Shown here: positions 27,201-35,311 of the stretch, piece after piece | Numbering within the stretch: position 1 is the first letter of the stretch | Layout: every line of letters starts with the position of its first letter | DNA from: Bacteroidales bacterium UBA6397 | GTDB lineage: Bacteria; Bacteroidota; Bacteroidia; Bacteroidales; UBA932 | Reading direction: 5' to 3' | DNA: 64,000 bases | Assembly: GCA_002439875.1 (NCBI GenBank) | Contig: DJQB01000008.1 | Span: 1-64,000, forward strand | The notes under the pieces: model-generated | What the model was told of the DNA's origin: nothing | Database searches by the model: none | What the model saw: only the letters and a program-made list of their open reading frames with translations | Made by a program: the position numbers and the translations under genes

Positions 27201-27621
27201 AAAGAGCCCCTGAATCCAAGTTTTTAAGAGTCCAATCATCCTTTTTCTTCTGTATCCTCCCGTTTGCTTTCCCTCTGGCGCGGGCCACCGACCATTCGGC
27301 CACATAATCAGCCCCATTGGTTCCTTTGAACTCAAGTCTGACAAAACCGCTTCCGGCCCCTTGCCTAAGAAGTCTGGCTGGACTGTCAACCTTGACATCA
27401 TCCCCATGGTCAGCGGAGCTGCCTTCCATCTGCGTGCCTGCCAACCTTGGCGTGTCTCCGTACAATGCCAGGCAGATGGCATCCAGAATAGTGCTCTTCC
27501 CCGCCCCGGTCTTGCCTGTGATGAGGAACACATCGCAATCAGACAGCGGTTTGCCGCCAAAATCAATCACAGCGTCCTCTATGGACGCGATATTGTGAAT
27601 CGTAAGTTTTTGAATTTTCAT
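24217..27621 (-). CDS. sbcC: DNA double-strand-break repair ATPase SbcC
   Basis: A 1134-residue Rad50-like SMC protein. Walker A TGKTGAGKSTILDAI is near residue 35. Two long coiled coils flank a zinc hook, GDICPVCMREIE, near residue 549. The ABC signature ISGGESFLVSLSLALA and Walker B TLFIDEGFG lie at the C-terminus. With SbcD it forms the nuclease that opens hairpins and blocked DNA ends. It starts 13 bp after sbcD on the same strand. The domain set is complete. Confidence 0.95.
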   Translation of the reverse strand: MKIQKLTIHNIASIEDAVIDFGGKPLSDCDVFLITGKTGAGKSTILDAICLALYGDTPRLAGTQMEGSSADHGDDVKVDSPARLLRQGAGSGFVRLEFKGTNGADYVAEWSVARARGKANGRIQKKKDDWTLKNLDSGALYVGSKEVNAEIASAVGLSFNQFCRTTMLAQGEFTRFLNSKDNEKADILEKITGVDVYTKIGAKVYEITRRKEEAWKDAERKISDVKILSEEEKKLKLKEKEDKLAEVESARASRDECGKKRDWLNQDAKLKATIESDSKAVSEREAVTRTDEYLAEENLAVSFRATEVVRVNMETQKQEEAAAQEARTSLSGLSERYRSVKGGLAFLSDEEKRLAEDKASVEAELEKDAPLLPVLEKEQTIAGHIGVIESGREYIRESEVELLRLRSDLTGVWLPASEKAKSLESEAGRERMLAEETQKKAEEALAESDAAAVRKEIGDLKDKSVDVKLAQDRLSLLEQLIARRKTEAQDIAEKEKRLEGKIAERDSLAKAVDASRIKSELADEVYRKLSMTVEDTVKAIRNNLQVGDICPVCMREIESELPTDLELRKRLAPMESACEEARIIYRNDKECYDRLVAEIGAESEQLQKRKSAFENDSEVDRMTESVNMAAKKCGLATVDDGTKLALQTMSQGICQRLSELIEKEKVCARLEKEAAEARKSSTAARDAVDKAVAARVKADNDVQSKKSEIERVEALVSDRRKSVLSAEQAVGGILAGSPWGENWSEDTRIFMKNLEEAVRSHQKRVERAESLSKKIDELRARIGFVQGTVEAIEEMMPSWKELTRGETVNIPELSMEAESVKSALILERHKLALAEENAKAESAKVEAFLEEHSEYDRAALKALSEYSETAIAEIERRHKKASDELAAAKVALATDQRNESEHQLNKPSLEDEDTVERLDDLYKINDKAMSDAASQEVLLTEALRQDEENRGKVGRLKEIADNLRNELLMWNRLNDLIGDSNGKNFRKIAQSYVLGSLVKAANRYMNDLTDRYVLKVVPGTFVIEVEDAYQGYVSRPASTISGGESFLVSLSLALALSDIGDGLAVGTLFIDEGFGTLSGEPLQNAVNTLKTLRTKSGRQVGIISHIEELQEKIPVRIEVNQNERTATSTVTVVS

Positions 27622-27634
27622 AAGTCAGTCTAAA

Positions 27635-28798
27635 TTAGTTATTTCTGTCATCCTTAACTTCATTCTCAGCCTCACGGAACAGGGTTGCAAGCTCATCCGT
27701 GAACGTTATCCCCGTGTCCTCAGCGTACAGGCGCGCGACCTCTAGGGGCTCCATAGCCCTGAACTCCGCCACGGAAAGGGTTTTCCGGTCTGACTTTCCG
27801 GCGGCGGCGCGGCGCGCGTTAATTGTGCAGAAAAGCCCCTGTCCGCCACTTAGTATGTTTCTGGCCTCGGACACCGCATCCGGCGGAAGGCTGTCCTCGA
27901 CCTCGACATTCAGTCTGATGTAGGCCGGATTGTCCTTCGGGAAATCTTTCAGCAGTTCCTTAACCTTATCCCACCTACCGAAACCGGACACGGGAATATT
28001 CACCAACGGATGCGGATTGTCAACAGTCTCCTCACGCACTTGCGGAATCTCCCCATGCGACCCAATCTCAACCACCGAGACAGTGTGCCCGTAAGTCTCG
28101 TCGAAACTTACCGGCAGCGGTGTGCCGCAGTAGCGGGCTCTTCCGCCAGAGCCGGCGATGGTCTGTGGCTTATGAATATGCCCGAGCGCGATGTAGTCGT
28201 ACCCTTCGCCGAACTCTTCCAATCCGACGGAGTCAATCCCTCCCACAGAAGATTCACGAATATCCTCGTGTCCGGTGAAATTGGAACCAGTCACGGTCGT
28301 GTGGGAAGAGATGACGACCGGAAGGCTGCCAGTGTTCCTTTCAGCAACCTTGTCCAGCAGACTCTGGCAGAACCCTTCCGGGATACTCCTTTCATTCATG
28401 TAAGGAACAGCGACGATGAATCCTTTCCCAGGCACTTCCACGATAAGTTTATCAGGACAATCCTTGTCAACGGATCCTATCATATTCACTTTCTGGGTCT
28501 CCCATAATATTCGTGAGACCTCGTGCTTTGACGCGCTGTCGTGGTTCCCCGCCGTGATGACGATCTCCATCTCCGGACAGACAGCGTGCATCCTCATCAC
28601 CGCCTCAGTGAACATCTTCTGCACAGCCGCAGACGGCTGTCCGGTGTGGTAAACATCCCCGCTGACCACCAATGCGTCAGGTTCCTCTTCCCCAACGATC
28701 TTCTCGATCTGACTGAGCATTGACCTCTGCTCCATGCTTCTGTCGTACCCGTAAAGAACGTGTCCCAGATGCCAGTCACTTGTGTGTATAATCTTCAT
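27635..28798 (-). CDS. sbcD: Exonuclease subunit SbcD
   Basis: A 387-residue Mre11-type phosphoesterase with all metal motifs: HTSDWHLG at the start, VVSGDVYHTG, TAGNHDS, ISSHTTVTG and ALGHIHKPQ. It is the nuclease part of the SbcCD complex. The start is the ATG giving MKIIHTSDWH; a TTG two codons earlier is in frame but unlikely. It is the first gene of sbcDC. Confidence 0.95.
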   Translation of the reverse strand: MKIIHTSDWHLGHVLYGYDRSMEQRSMLSQIEKIVGEEEPDALVVSGDVYHTGQPSAAVQKMFTEAVMRMHAVCPEMEIVITAGNHDSASKHEVSRILWETQKVNMIGSVDKDCPDKLIVEVPGKGFIVAVPYMNERSIPEGFCQSLLDKVAERNTGSLPVVISSHTTVTGSNFTGHEDIRESSVGGIDSVGLEEFGEGYDYIALGHIHKPQTIAGSGGRARYCGTPLPVSFDETYGHTVSVVEIGSHGEIPQVREETVDNPHPLVNIPVSGFGRWDKVKELLKDFPKDNPAYIRLNVEVEDSLPPDAVSEARNILSGGQGLFCTINARRAAAGKSDRKTLSVAEFRAMEPLEVARLYAEDTGITFTDELATLFREAENEVKDDRNN

Positions 28799-29117
28799 AA
28801 GCAAGTCATTGAATAATCATTAAACTAAACCGAGCCAAACGCTACACCCAATATACACCCATTCTCTGGTTTTCGCAACCAATATTTTCATTATTTCTTC
28901 TAACGTCCTCTCCTTTTGCCTGGCTTTGTCCGGTGGAACCGGCTATTCTCCCGGTGGAATGTGATTTGGAGGCACTTTGTCCGCAGTGAAGTGTTACATA
29001 GGACAAAACATTTCTTTATGTGACAGCTGAATTGTTTTCTTTACACAACGGATGATATTCGAGGAAAATCACTATTTTTGAAGTAATGATTCCATAAGTT
29101 GTAAAACGGACTTTGCT
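28799..29117. other. Divergent spacer between sbcD and the rel gene
   Basis: A 319-bp region without a plausible gene. The right part carries the rel promoter element. A short direct repeat CCGGTGGAA occurs twice around 28931-28962. I see no RNA gene or strong hairpin. Confidence 0.5.
29073..29080 (+). promoter_or_regulatory. Promoter -7 element for the rel gene
   Basis: TATTTTTG fits the -7 consensus exactly and lies 37 bp before the ATG. No TTG is seen at the expected spacing upstream. Confidence 0.5.
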
Positions 29118-31331
29118 ATGGACACGATTCATCAGAGATTTCCCCAGTATGATGAGGCAGGACAGGCTCTCATCGACAAAGCGTATGCGATAGCAGCTGC
29201 GGCTTTGGCAGACGAGACACGAGGCAACGGACACCCTTTCATCGAGCATCCTATCAACGTGGCGCTGATTGCCGCGGACGAGATCGGTCTGCCGGCTGAC
29301 TGCGTGGCGGCGGTGTTCCTCCACGAGGCCACCAGAAAGCATCCTGAGATTGATTTGCGGGCGGAAAGGCCCTTCGACAAGCTCAGGGGCCAAGCACAAA
29401 AATTTGACATTGAACTGAAAGGCGGATTTCCGGAGGATGTTTACACAATGGTGGAAGGGCTGAACAAAATCGCCACAATCAAGCCCAAGGACACACGGCT
29501 TGAGGCCGAGAGCTACAAGAAGTTGATAGTCCAGTACTCGACGGATCCGCGCGTGACCGTGCTCAAGATAGCCGACAGGCTGGAGGTGATGAGGCATCTG
29601 GAGATGTTCCCGAAGGCCTCCAGAGAGAAGAAGATTCTGGAGACTCTGATGCTGTACATCCCTCTTGCGCACCAGCTTGGACTCTACAACATCAAGAGCG
29701 AGATGGAGGACATCTACTTCCGTTTCGCCGAGCCGGAGCAGTACCGGGCCATCACCAACAAGCTCAAGGCCACTGAAAGAGACCGCATCAGGCTGACCGA
29801 GGAGTTCATCGAGCCGCTCAAGAAGACTCTGTCAGACGCCGGGATTCACTATAAGTTGAAGATCAGGACAAAGACGGCATATTCAATATGGCGGAAGATG
29901 CAGAAGCAGAAAGTCCCGTTCGAGGGGGTCTATGACGTCTTCGCCATCCGGTTCATCATTGACTGCGAACCGGACACCAAGAAGGAAAAGGACATCTGCT
30001 GGCAGGTCTATTCGTACGTGACTGAGGAATATGAAGCCGACACGAAGCGTCTGCGCGACTGGGTTACGAACCCTAAGCCGAACGGCTACGAGTCCCTGCA
30101 CATCACTGTCAAGAACAAGAGCGGAGCCTACATCGAGGTCCAGATCAGGACAAAGAGAATGGACGACGAGGCGGAGAACGGCCAGGCCTCGCACTGGTCC
30201 TACAAAGGCATCAAGCACGAGGCGCAGCTGGACAAATGGCTGACCTCCGTGCGCTATGCCCTTGAGCATCCGCACGAAGGCAATCCGGACGATCTTCCGC
30301 AGCCGCCTTCCAAGGAGATATTCGTGTTTACCCCATCCGGAGAGTTGAGAATACTCCCGGCCGGTGCAACCGTTCTGGACTTCGCCTTTAATATTCATTC
30401 AGGACTCGGAGTTCGCTGCGCCGGCGGACGCATCAACGGGAAGGCTGTGTCTATCAGGGAAAAGCTGAAGACAGGAGATGTGGTGGACATCATGTCCGGA
30501 AAGAACCAGAAACCTTCCTCCGACTGGCTGAACTTTGTTGTCACGTCCAAGGCGCGCAACCGCATCAAGCAGGAACTTAACGAGGAGGAATATAAAAAAG
30601 CCGCCCAAGGGAAGGAACTACTTGGAAGGCGCCTGAAAAACTGGAAGCTGGAGCTTCCGGACGAGATTCTCGCTGAACTGCTGAAAAAGCTCAAGTATGC
30701 CACTCTCAACTCGTTCTATGCGGCCATCGCTGACGGGGAGGTTGATGTCAATGATGTCAAGAATTACATCCTAGACAGGGACAGGATCACTGCAGAAGCC
30801 ATCGAGGCAGCGAGAGAGGCCGAGGCGGAAAGGATTGAGACAAGGTCAGCGGAATGGGGCAACAGGCATTCATCCGATGACATCCTTGTGTTGAACGCCA
30901 AAGATCTCAAAGGATTGGATTACAAGATGTCCAAGTGCTGTCATCCGGTGTTCGGTGACGATGTGTTCGGATTCGTGACAAGGACTGAGGGCATAAAGAT
31001 TCATAGGATTTCATGCCCGAACGCGGCGCGGCTCATCAGCGCCTATCCGTACAGAATCCAGAAAGTGAAGTGGGCTGAGACACCGGCAGGAGGTAGTTTC
31101 CAAAGTTCGCTGAAGATCATCACGGACAACGAGTCTTCAGTAATCGGGCAGATCACCGAGATTGTGAACACCTTCAAGGCGTCACTGCGTTCGTTTAATG
31201 TCAGCGAGAACAACAGAGGCGGGACCTACGAGATCACGATGAGAATTTCCGTGCCGTCCAACATGGAGTTGGACAAGGTAATCTCGCAGATACGGCTGCT
31301 GAAGCATGTGACTAAGGTTTCCAGGGTATAA
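29118..31331 (+). CDS. rel: RelA/SpoT-family (p)ppGpp synthetase with degraded HD hydrolase
   Basis: A 737-residue long Rel protein: HD region (30-180), synthetase (about 230-350), TGS (395-455), helical linker and C-terminal ACT domain. The synthetase motifs look intact (RTKTAYSIWRKM, FEGVYDVFAIRFI, NPKPNGYESLHITV). The hydrolase signature is not: the HD-x3-ED box reads LHEATRKHP near residues 67-75, and DRLHNMRT reads DRLEVMRH. A synthetase-only, RelA-like enzyme is therefore likely, with a separate SpoT-like hydrolase elsewhere. Confidence 0.88.
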   Translation: MDTIHQRFPQYDEAGQALIDKAYAIAAAALADETRGNGHPFIEHPINVALIAADEIGLPADCVAAVFLHEATRKHPEIDLRAERPFDKLRGQAQKFDIELKGGFPEDVYTMVEGLNKIATIKPKDTRLEAESYKKLIVQYSTDPRVTVLKIADRLEVMRHLEMFPKASREKKILETLMLYIPLAHQLGLYNIKSEMEDIYFRFAEPEQYRAITNKLKATERDRIRLTEEFIEPLKKTLSDAGIHYKLKIRTKTAYSIWRKMQKQKVPFEGVYDVFAIRFIIDCEPDTKKEKDICWQVYSYVTEEYEADTKRLRDWVTNPKPNGYESLHITVKNKSGAYIEVQIRTKRMDDEAENGQASHWSYKGIKHEAQLDKWLTSVRYALEHPHEGNPDDLPQPPSKEIFVFTPSGELRILPAGATVLDFAFNIHSGLGVRCAGGRINGKAVSIREKLKTGDVVDIMSGKNQKPSSDWLNFVVTSKARNRIKQELNEEEYKKAAQGKELLGRRLKNWKLELPDEILAELLKKLKYATLNSFYAAIADGEVDVNDVKNYILDRDRITAEAIEAAREAEAERIETRSAEWGNRHSSDDILVLNAKDLKGLDYKMSKCCHPVFGDDVFGFVTRTEGIKIHRISCPNAARLISAYPYRIQKVKWAETPAGGSFQSSLKIITDNESSVIGQITEIVNTFKASLRSFNVSENNRGGTYEITMRISVPSNMELDKVISQIRLLKHVTKVSRV

Positions 31332-31340
31332 TAATAAAGT

Positions 31341-31480
31341 CGCTTCGACAGGCTCAGCGACCGATTGGACCGCCTCGGTCACTGAGCTTGTAGAAGTGAC
31401 CGAGCTTGTCGAAGTGACTGAGCTTGTCGAAGTGACTGAGCTTGTCGAAGTGACCGAATAGGATGGCTCAGCGACCGGAG
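31341..31480. repeat. GCTTGTCGAA-type intergenic repeat with four 18-bp tandem units
   Basis: Four near-identical 18-bp units (ACTGAGCTTGTCGAAGTG) lie head to tail at 31381-31452. They are flanked by inverted relatives GCTTCGACAGGCTCAGCGA (31342-31360) and GGCTCAGCGACCGG (31465-31478). A perfect 8-bp stem CGGTCACT/AGTGACCG (31376-31383 and 31395-31402) is inside. It occupies the space between the convergent rel and uvrB genes and may act as terminator. Relatives are found at about 54878-54912 and 57722-57800. Confidence 0.8.
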
Positions 31481-31483
31481 AGA

Positions 31484-33661
31484 TCAATCTTTCCAGACCT
31501 TTAAATATTCCTGAAGCGCCCACATCTCGTCACGATAACGGGCGGCCTCGCTGAAATCCAGGTCAGCGGCGGACTTCTCCATCCTGCGTTTGTCCTCAGC
31601 GATGGTCTTCTGGATCTGCTCCCGGCTCATAGAGCGAATCACCGGATCCTGAAGCACAGCGGCAAGGTCCGCCTTGACGAAGCCGTCAACATAGGCCGTG
31701 TTCCCTTCCCTCTTGGAATCGTGGCCCAAACCAACGGAGACCGTACCACGGCCCAGATCGCTTGGATTAGGAATATACGTCGGATCGGAGACCGAATCAG
31801 CCGCGCTGACCCTTCCGCTCGGCCCATTCTTGACACGAGGATTGACAGCCTTCTCCGGCTCACCATAGAGCTCGGAAACGAGAATATTCCTTTTCACCTC
31901 AACCTGCTTCGGGGTGATGTGGTTGAGTTTGTTATATTCAATCTGCTTTGTGCGGCGCCTGTTGGTCTCGCGGATGGTCTGCTCCATCGACTCGGTGACG
32001 GTGTCAGCGTACATTATCACCAGACCGTTGACATTCCTGGCCGCTCGGCCGGCGGTCTGGGTCAATGCCCTTCCAGAACGCAGGAAGCCTTCCTTGTCAG
32101 CGTCAAGAATCGCCACAAGCGACACTGTAGGGATATCCAACCCCTCGCGAAGGAGGTTCACTCCGACCAGAACATCGAAAAGTCCGTTCTTGAAGTCCTC
32201 GATGATCTCGACCCTCTCAGCTGTGTCCACATCGGAATGAATGTAGCGCACCCGGATGTCGATCTTGTCCAGATAGTCGGTCAATTCCTCGGCCATTCTC
32301 TTGGTCAGGGTAGTGACGAGAACCCTCTCATCCTTCTCTGCCCTCTTGCGGATCTCCTCAACAAGGTCATCCACCTGATTCTTGGTAGGTCTGACTTCAA
32401 TCGGAGGATCCAGAAGACCGGTAGGCCGCACAACCTGCTCTACCACAAGGCCGTTGGAGCGTTCCAGCTCGTAGTCCGATGGAGTGGCGCTGACATACAC
32501 CTTCTGGTCGGTGATGGAATTGAACTCATCAAAGGTAAGAGGCCGGTTGTCCGATGCAGCGGGAAGGCGGAAGCCATATTCAATGAGAACGGACTTGCGG
32601 GCATGGTCACCGCCATACATCGCCCTGATCTGCGGGATCGTGACGTGGCTCTCGTCGATGAATGTGATGAAATCTTTCGGGAAGTAATCAATGAGGCAGA
32701 ACGGTCTCTGGCCCGGCTGGCGGCCGTCCAGGTAGCGGGAATAGTTCTCGATTCCGGGGCAGTAGCCCATCTCCTTTATCATCTCAAGATCGTTCTCGAC
32801 CCGTTGCTGCAATCTCTTGGCTTCCAACCCCTTGCCTATCTCGTTGAAATAATCCACCTGCTTCTTGAGATCGTCCTGGATCATGCTCACGGCCTTGATG
32901 CTTCGTTCCCTTGTGGTCACAAAATTGGTGGCAGGAAAGATCGGGACTTCATCCAGTGACTCAATGTGCGCCCCGGTCAGCGGATCAATCAGCGAAAGAG
33001 AATCCACTTCATCACCGAAGAACTCGATCCTGACAGCTTCGTCAGAGCCTCCGAGGAACACATCGACTGTGTCACCGCGAACCCTGAACGTTCCTCTTTT
33101 GAAATCCACCTCTGTGCGGCTGTAGTTGGCGTCAACGAGATGGTAAAGGAGACGGGTCAGGCTGCGCTGCTCTCCTCTTTTCACCAGAATCGACTGGGCG
33201 TGAAAGTCTTCCGGGTTTCCTATACCGTAAAGGCATGACACGCTGGAGACCACGATGACATCCCTCCGCCCTGACATCAGAGCCGAGGCAGCACTCAGCC
33301 TCAGCTTGTCGATCTGGTCGTTGATGCTGAGATCCTTCTCAATGTAGGTGTCGGTGGTCGGCAGATAGGCTTCCGGCTGATAGTAGTCGTAGTAGGAGAC
33401 GAAATATTCAACCGCGTTGGACGGGAAGAAGCTTTTGAACTCTCCGTAAAGCTGCGCCGCCAGCGTCTTGTTGTGGCTGAGGATCAGCGCAGGCCGCTGA
33501 AGTTTCTCGATGACATTCGCCATCGTGAAAGTCTTCCCCGACCCTGTCACTCCCAGCAACGTAACATCTCCCACGCCTTGACTCAGCGCGTCACAAAGTC
33601 CCTCGATCGCCCCCGGCTGATCCCCCGACGGCTTGTATGGTGATTCCAAACGAAATTTCAT
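31484..33661 (-). CDS. uvrB: Excinuclease ABC subunit UvrB
   Basis: A 725-residue nucleotide-excision repair helicase-like subunit. Walker A GVTGSGKTFTMANV is near residues 38-51. The beta-hairpin that opens damaged DNA (YYDYYQPEAYLPTTDTYIEK) is near 92-111. The DEAD-type box is FIDESHV. The C-terminal UVR motif (AADLDFSEAARYRDEM) binds UvrC. Its stop lies at the edge of the intergenic repeat. It diverges from agmatine deiminase with closely packed -7 elements. Confidence 0.97.
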   Translation of the reverse strand: MKFRLESPYKPSGDQPGAIEGLCDALSQGVGDVTLLGVTGSGKTFTMANVIEKLQRPALILSHNKTLAAQLYGEFKSFFPSNAVEYFVSYYDYYQPEAYLPTTDTYIEKDLSINDQIDKLRLSAASALMSGRRDVIVVSSVSCLYGIGNPEDFHAQSILVKRGEQRSLTRLLYHLVDANYSRTEVDFKRGTFRVRGDTVDVFLGGSDEAVRIEFFGDEVDSLSLIDPLTGAHIESLDEVPIFPATNFVTTRERSIKAVSMIQDDLKKQVDYFNEIGKGLEAKRLQQRVENDLEMIKEMGYCPGIENYSRYLDGRQPGQRPFCLIDYFPKDFITFIDESHVTIPQIRAMYGGDHARKSVLIEYGFRLPAASDNRPLTFDEFNSITDQKVYVSATPSDYELERSNGLVVEQVVRPTGLLDPPIEVRPTKNQVDDLVEEIRKRAEKDERVLVTTLTKRMAEELTDYLDKIDIRVRYIHSDVDTAERVEIIEDFKNGLFDVLVGVNLLREGLDIPTVSLVAILDADKEGFLRSGRALTQTAGRAARNVNGLVIMYADTVTESMEQTIRETNRRRTKQIEYNKLNHITPKQVEVKRNILVSELYGEPEKAVNPRVKNGPSGRVSAADSVSDPTYIPNPSDLGRGTVSVGLGHDSKREGNTAYVDGFVKADLAAVLQDPVIRSMSREQIQKTIAEDKRRMEKSAADLDFSEAARYRDEMWALQEYLKVWKD

Positions 33662-33691
33662 GGCTTATCTCCTGCTCCTGTTCACAGTTCG

Positions 33692-33699
33692 CAAAAATA
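33692..33699 (-). promoter_or_regulatory. uvrB: Promoter -7 element for uvrB
   Basis: TATTTTTG on the minus strand, 31 bp before the uvrB start. A TTG lies 23 bp upstream, slightly beyond the usual spacing. It is only 4 bp from the -7 element of the divergent gene, so the two promoters should compete. Confidence 0.55.
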
Positions 33700-33703
33700 A
33701 CAA

Positions 33704-33711
33704 TATCTTTG
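33704..33711 (+). promoter_or_regulatory. aguA: Promoter -7 element for agmatine deiminase
   Basis: TATCTTTG fits the consensus exactly, 23 bp before the chosen ATG at 33735. It excludes an upstream start at 33633, which would lie before the transcript begins. The -33 box is not clear. Confidence 0.55.
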
Positions 33712-33734
33712 CAGATAATAAACAAGTAATAAAC

Positions 33735-34757
33735 ATGAGACTGCCTGCTGAATGGGAGAGACAGAGTGGGGTGATGCTCACCTGGCCTGACGAGACGACA
33801 CCTTGGTACGAACTGGAGAAGGTGCAGGAATGCTATGGACGGATCATCTCTGCGATTCTGCGTTTCGAGAAGGTACTGCTGGTGACAGCCGATGTAGAGG
33901 CCGCCACTTGCAAACTCGCTGAGCTGGGGGTGGACACTTCCTCGATCAGTTTCCACGAGTGTCCGGTCAACGACACCTGGGCGCGAGACCACGGTGGAAT
34001 CGCGGTCTATGGCGACAATGGAGAGAAGTACCTCTACGACTTCGTCTTCAACGGCTGGGGACTCAAGTTCGCCTCCAACTTCGACAACGGAATCACCAAG
34101 AAGATATTCTTCGACAGGGCATTCGCCGATGAGGTGATGTGCGTGGACATGCGTCCGTTCGTCCTTGAGGGCGGCAGCATCGACACCGATGGCACCGGAA
34201 CCCTGATGGCCACCTCCGAATGCCTTTGCAGCGACAACAGGAATGAATATCTCACCCAAGAGGAGATTGAAGGTGAGCTCAAGCAGGCGTTCGGTCTCAA
34301 GCGTGTGCTCTGGGTGGACAGCGGCAGCCTTTCGGGCGACGACACCGACAGCCACATAGACATTCTGGCGCGCTTCTGCGATCCTGAGACAATCGCCTAC
34401 CTCAAAAGCGACAATCTGGAAGACCCTGACTACGAGTCGTTAATGAATATGGAAGCGCAGCTTCAGTCCTTCCGTACTCTGGACGGGAAGCCGTACAGAC
34501 TCGTGCCTCTTCCGAAGCCGGAGCAGATGTTTCTGGACGACTATCCTCTGCCGGCATCTTATGCGAATTTCCTGATAATCAACGGTGCGGTTCTTGTGCC
34601 GGGCACAGGAGCGGAGCTCGATGAGGTTGTCCGCATGAGGCTCCAGGAAGTGTTCCCAGACCGTGAGGTCATCATCATTGACTGCCGTCCGCTCCTCTCC
34701 GGCCACGGAGGCCTTCACTGCGTCACGATGCAGCTTCCGGAAGGGTGGCTGAAATAA
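33735..34757 (+). CDS. aguA: Agmatine deiminase (PAD family)
   Basis: A 340-residue guanidine-group-modifying enzyme that converts agmatine to N-carbamoylputrescine on the way to putrescine. Visible motifs are MLTWPDE near the start, NDTWARDHGG (substrate Asp and Asn), SHIDILARF with the catalytic His/Asp, and a C-terminal GHGGLHCVTMQLP with the nucleophilic Cys. The start MRLPAEWERQSG is conserved and agrees with the promoter. No N-carbamoylputrescine hydrolase is adjacent. Related deiminases acting on peptidyl-arginine are larger and secreted, which does not fit. Confidence 0.9.
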   Translation: MRLPAEWERQSGVMLTWPDETTPWYELEKVQECYGRIISAILRFEKVLLVTADVEAATCKLAELGVDTSSISFHECPVNDTWARDHGGIAVYGDNGEKYLYDFVFNGWGLKFASNFDNGITKKIFFDRAFADEVMCVDMRPFVLEGGSIDTDGTGTLMATSECLCSDNRNEYLTQEEIEGELKQAFGLKRVLWVDSGSLSGDDTDSHIDILARFCDPETIAYLKSDNLEDPDYESLMNMEAQLQSFRTLDGKPYRLVPLPKPEQMFLDDYPLPASYANFLIINGAVLVPGTGAELDEVVRMRLQEVFPDREVIIIDCRPLLSGHGGLHCVTMQLPEGWLK

Positions 34758-34775
34758 TCAGTATTCCTGTAATTC

Positions 34776-35309
34776 CTATATTAGGATAGGAGTGTGTCCG
34801 CAGGCCGGCAAGTACTTATCGAGAAGGTCGCTGACCTTGATTTTCACGAAGCAGCCCGCAGTGCCGTCTGTACAGCAGTACCACTCGCCTTCCAGGATTT
34901 CTTTGTCAAGGACGAATGTCACCTCCTTAGCTGAATCAAGACAGGCGCTCAGCACAGTGGTCGCCCCATGCTCGGTCCCGGCGATCTCAAGCAGTTTCTC
35001 GGCAGAGGCGAACGACACCCTCGGAATCCCGAGAGCCTGGCCGAAGTCCTTGGTGACGAACGGCTTGTCATCCCTTGTCACATAGAGGTAGAACTTGGTC
35101 TGCTGACGGTTGCAAAGGAATATGCTCTTGACGATCCTGCCTCCGATGCCGGCATTGATGTTCCGGCAGTCCTCCATCGTGATTCCCGGATCCGTGTCCA
35201 CCCTCTCGAACGGGATTCCCAGTTCCGAGAACATCTCGTACACCTTCTTCTGCAACGGTGTGGAGAACGTCTCCGGGGCCGTGCGCTCTATCTCACTGAC
35301 GTAGAACAT
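34776..35309 (-). CDS. YbaK/ProX-type aminoacyl-tRNA deacylase
   Basis: A 177-residue editing enzyme that probably clears alanyl-tRNA(Pro) or a similar mischarged tRNA. Matching signatures are GIPFERVDTDPGITMEDC, the conserved GGRIVKSIFLCN with the catalytic Lys, and KPFVTKDFGQALGIPRVSFAS. The length and the GATTVLSACLDS segment fit the ProX subgroup rather than YbaK proper. It is convergent with agmatine deiminase, 18 bp apart, and just downstream of the phosphoesterase gene (2-bp gap), so the two are co-transcribed. Confidence 0.85.
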   Translation of the reverse strand: MFYVSEIERTAPETFSTPLQKKVYEMFSELGIPFERVDTDPGITMEDCRNINAGIGGRIVKSIFLCNRQQTKFYLYVTRDDKPFVTKDFGQALGIPRVSFASAEKLLEIAGTEHGATTVLSACLDSAKEVTFVLDKEILEGEWYCCTDGTAGCFVKIKVSDLLDKYLPACGHTPILI

Positions 35310-35311
35310 TT

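Noticed and set aside
31381..31452. CRISPR array
   Set aside because: Units are directly adjacent without spacers and no cas gene is in the window. The rpsA repeats are coding tandem repeats, also without spacers.
31182..31523. Ser/Thr/Val-rich minus-strand reading frame
   Set aside because: It is an artefact of the 18-bp tandem repeat, whose period is a multiple of three. It also overlaps the ends of rel and uvrB.
31721..32959. 412-codon frame antisense to uvrB
   Set aside because: It lies wholly within a complete and conserved uvrB on the other strand and has no recognisable domain.
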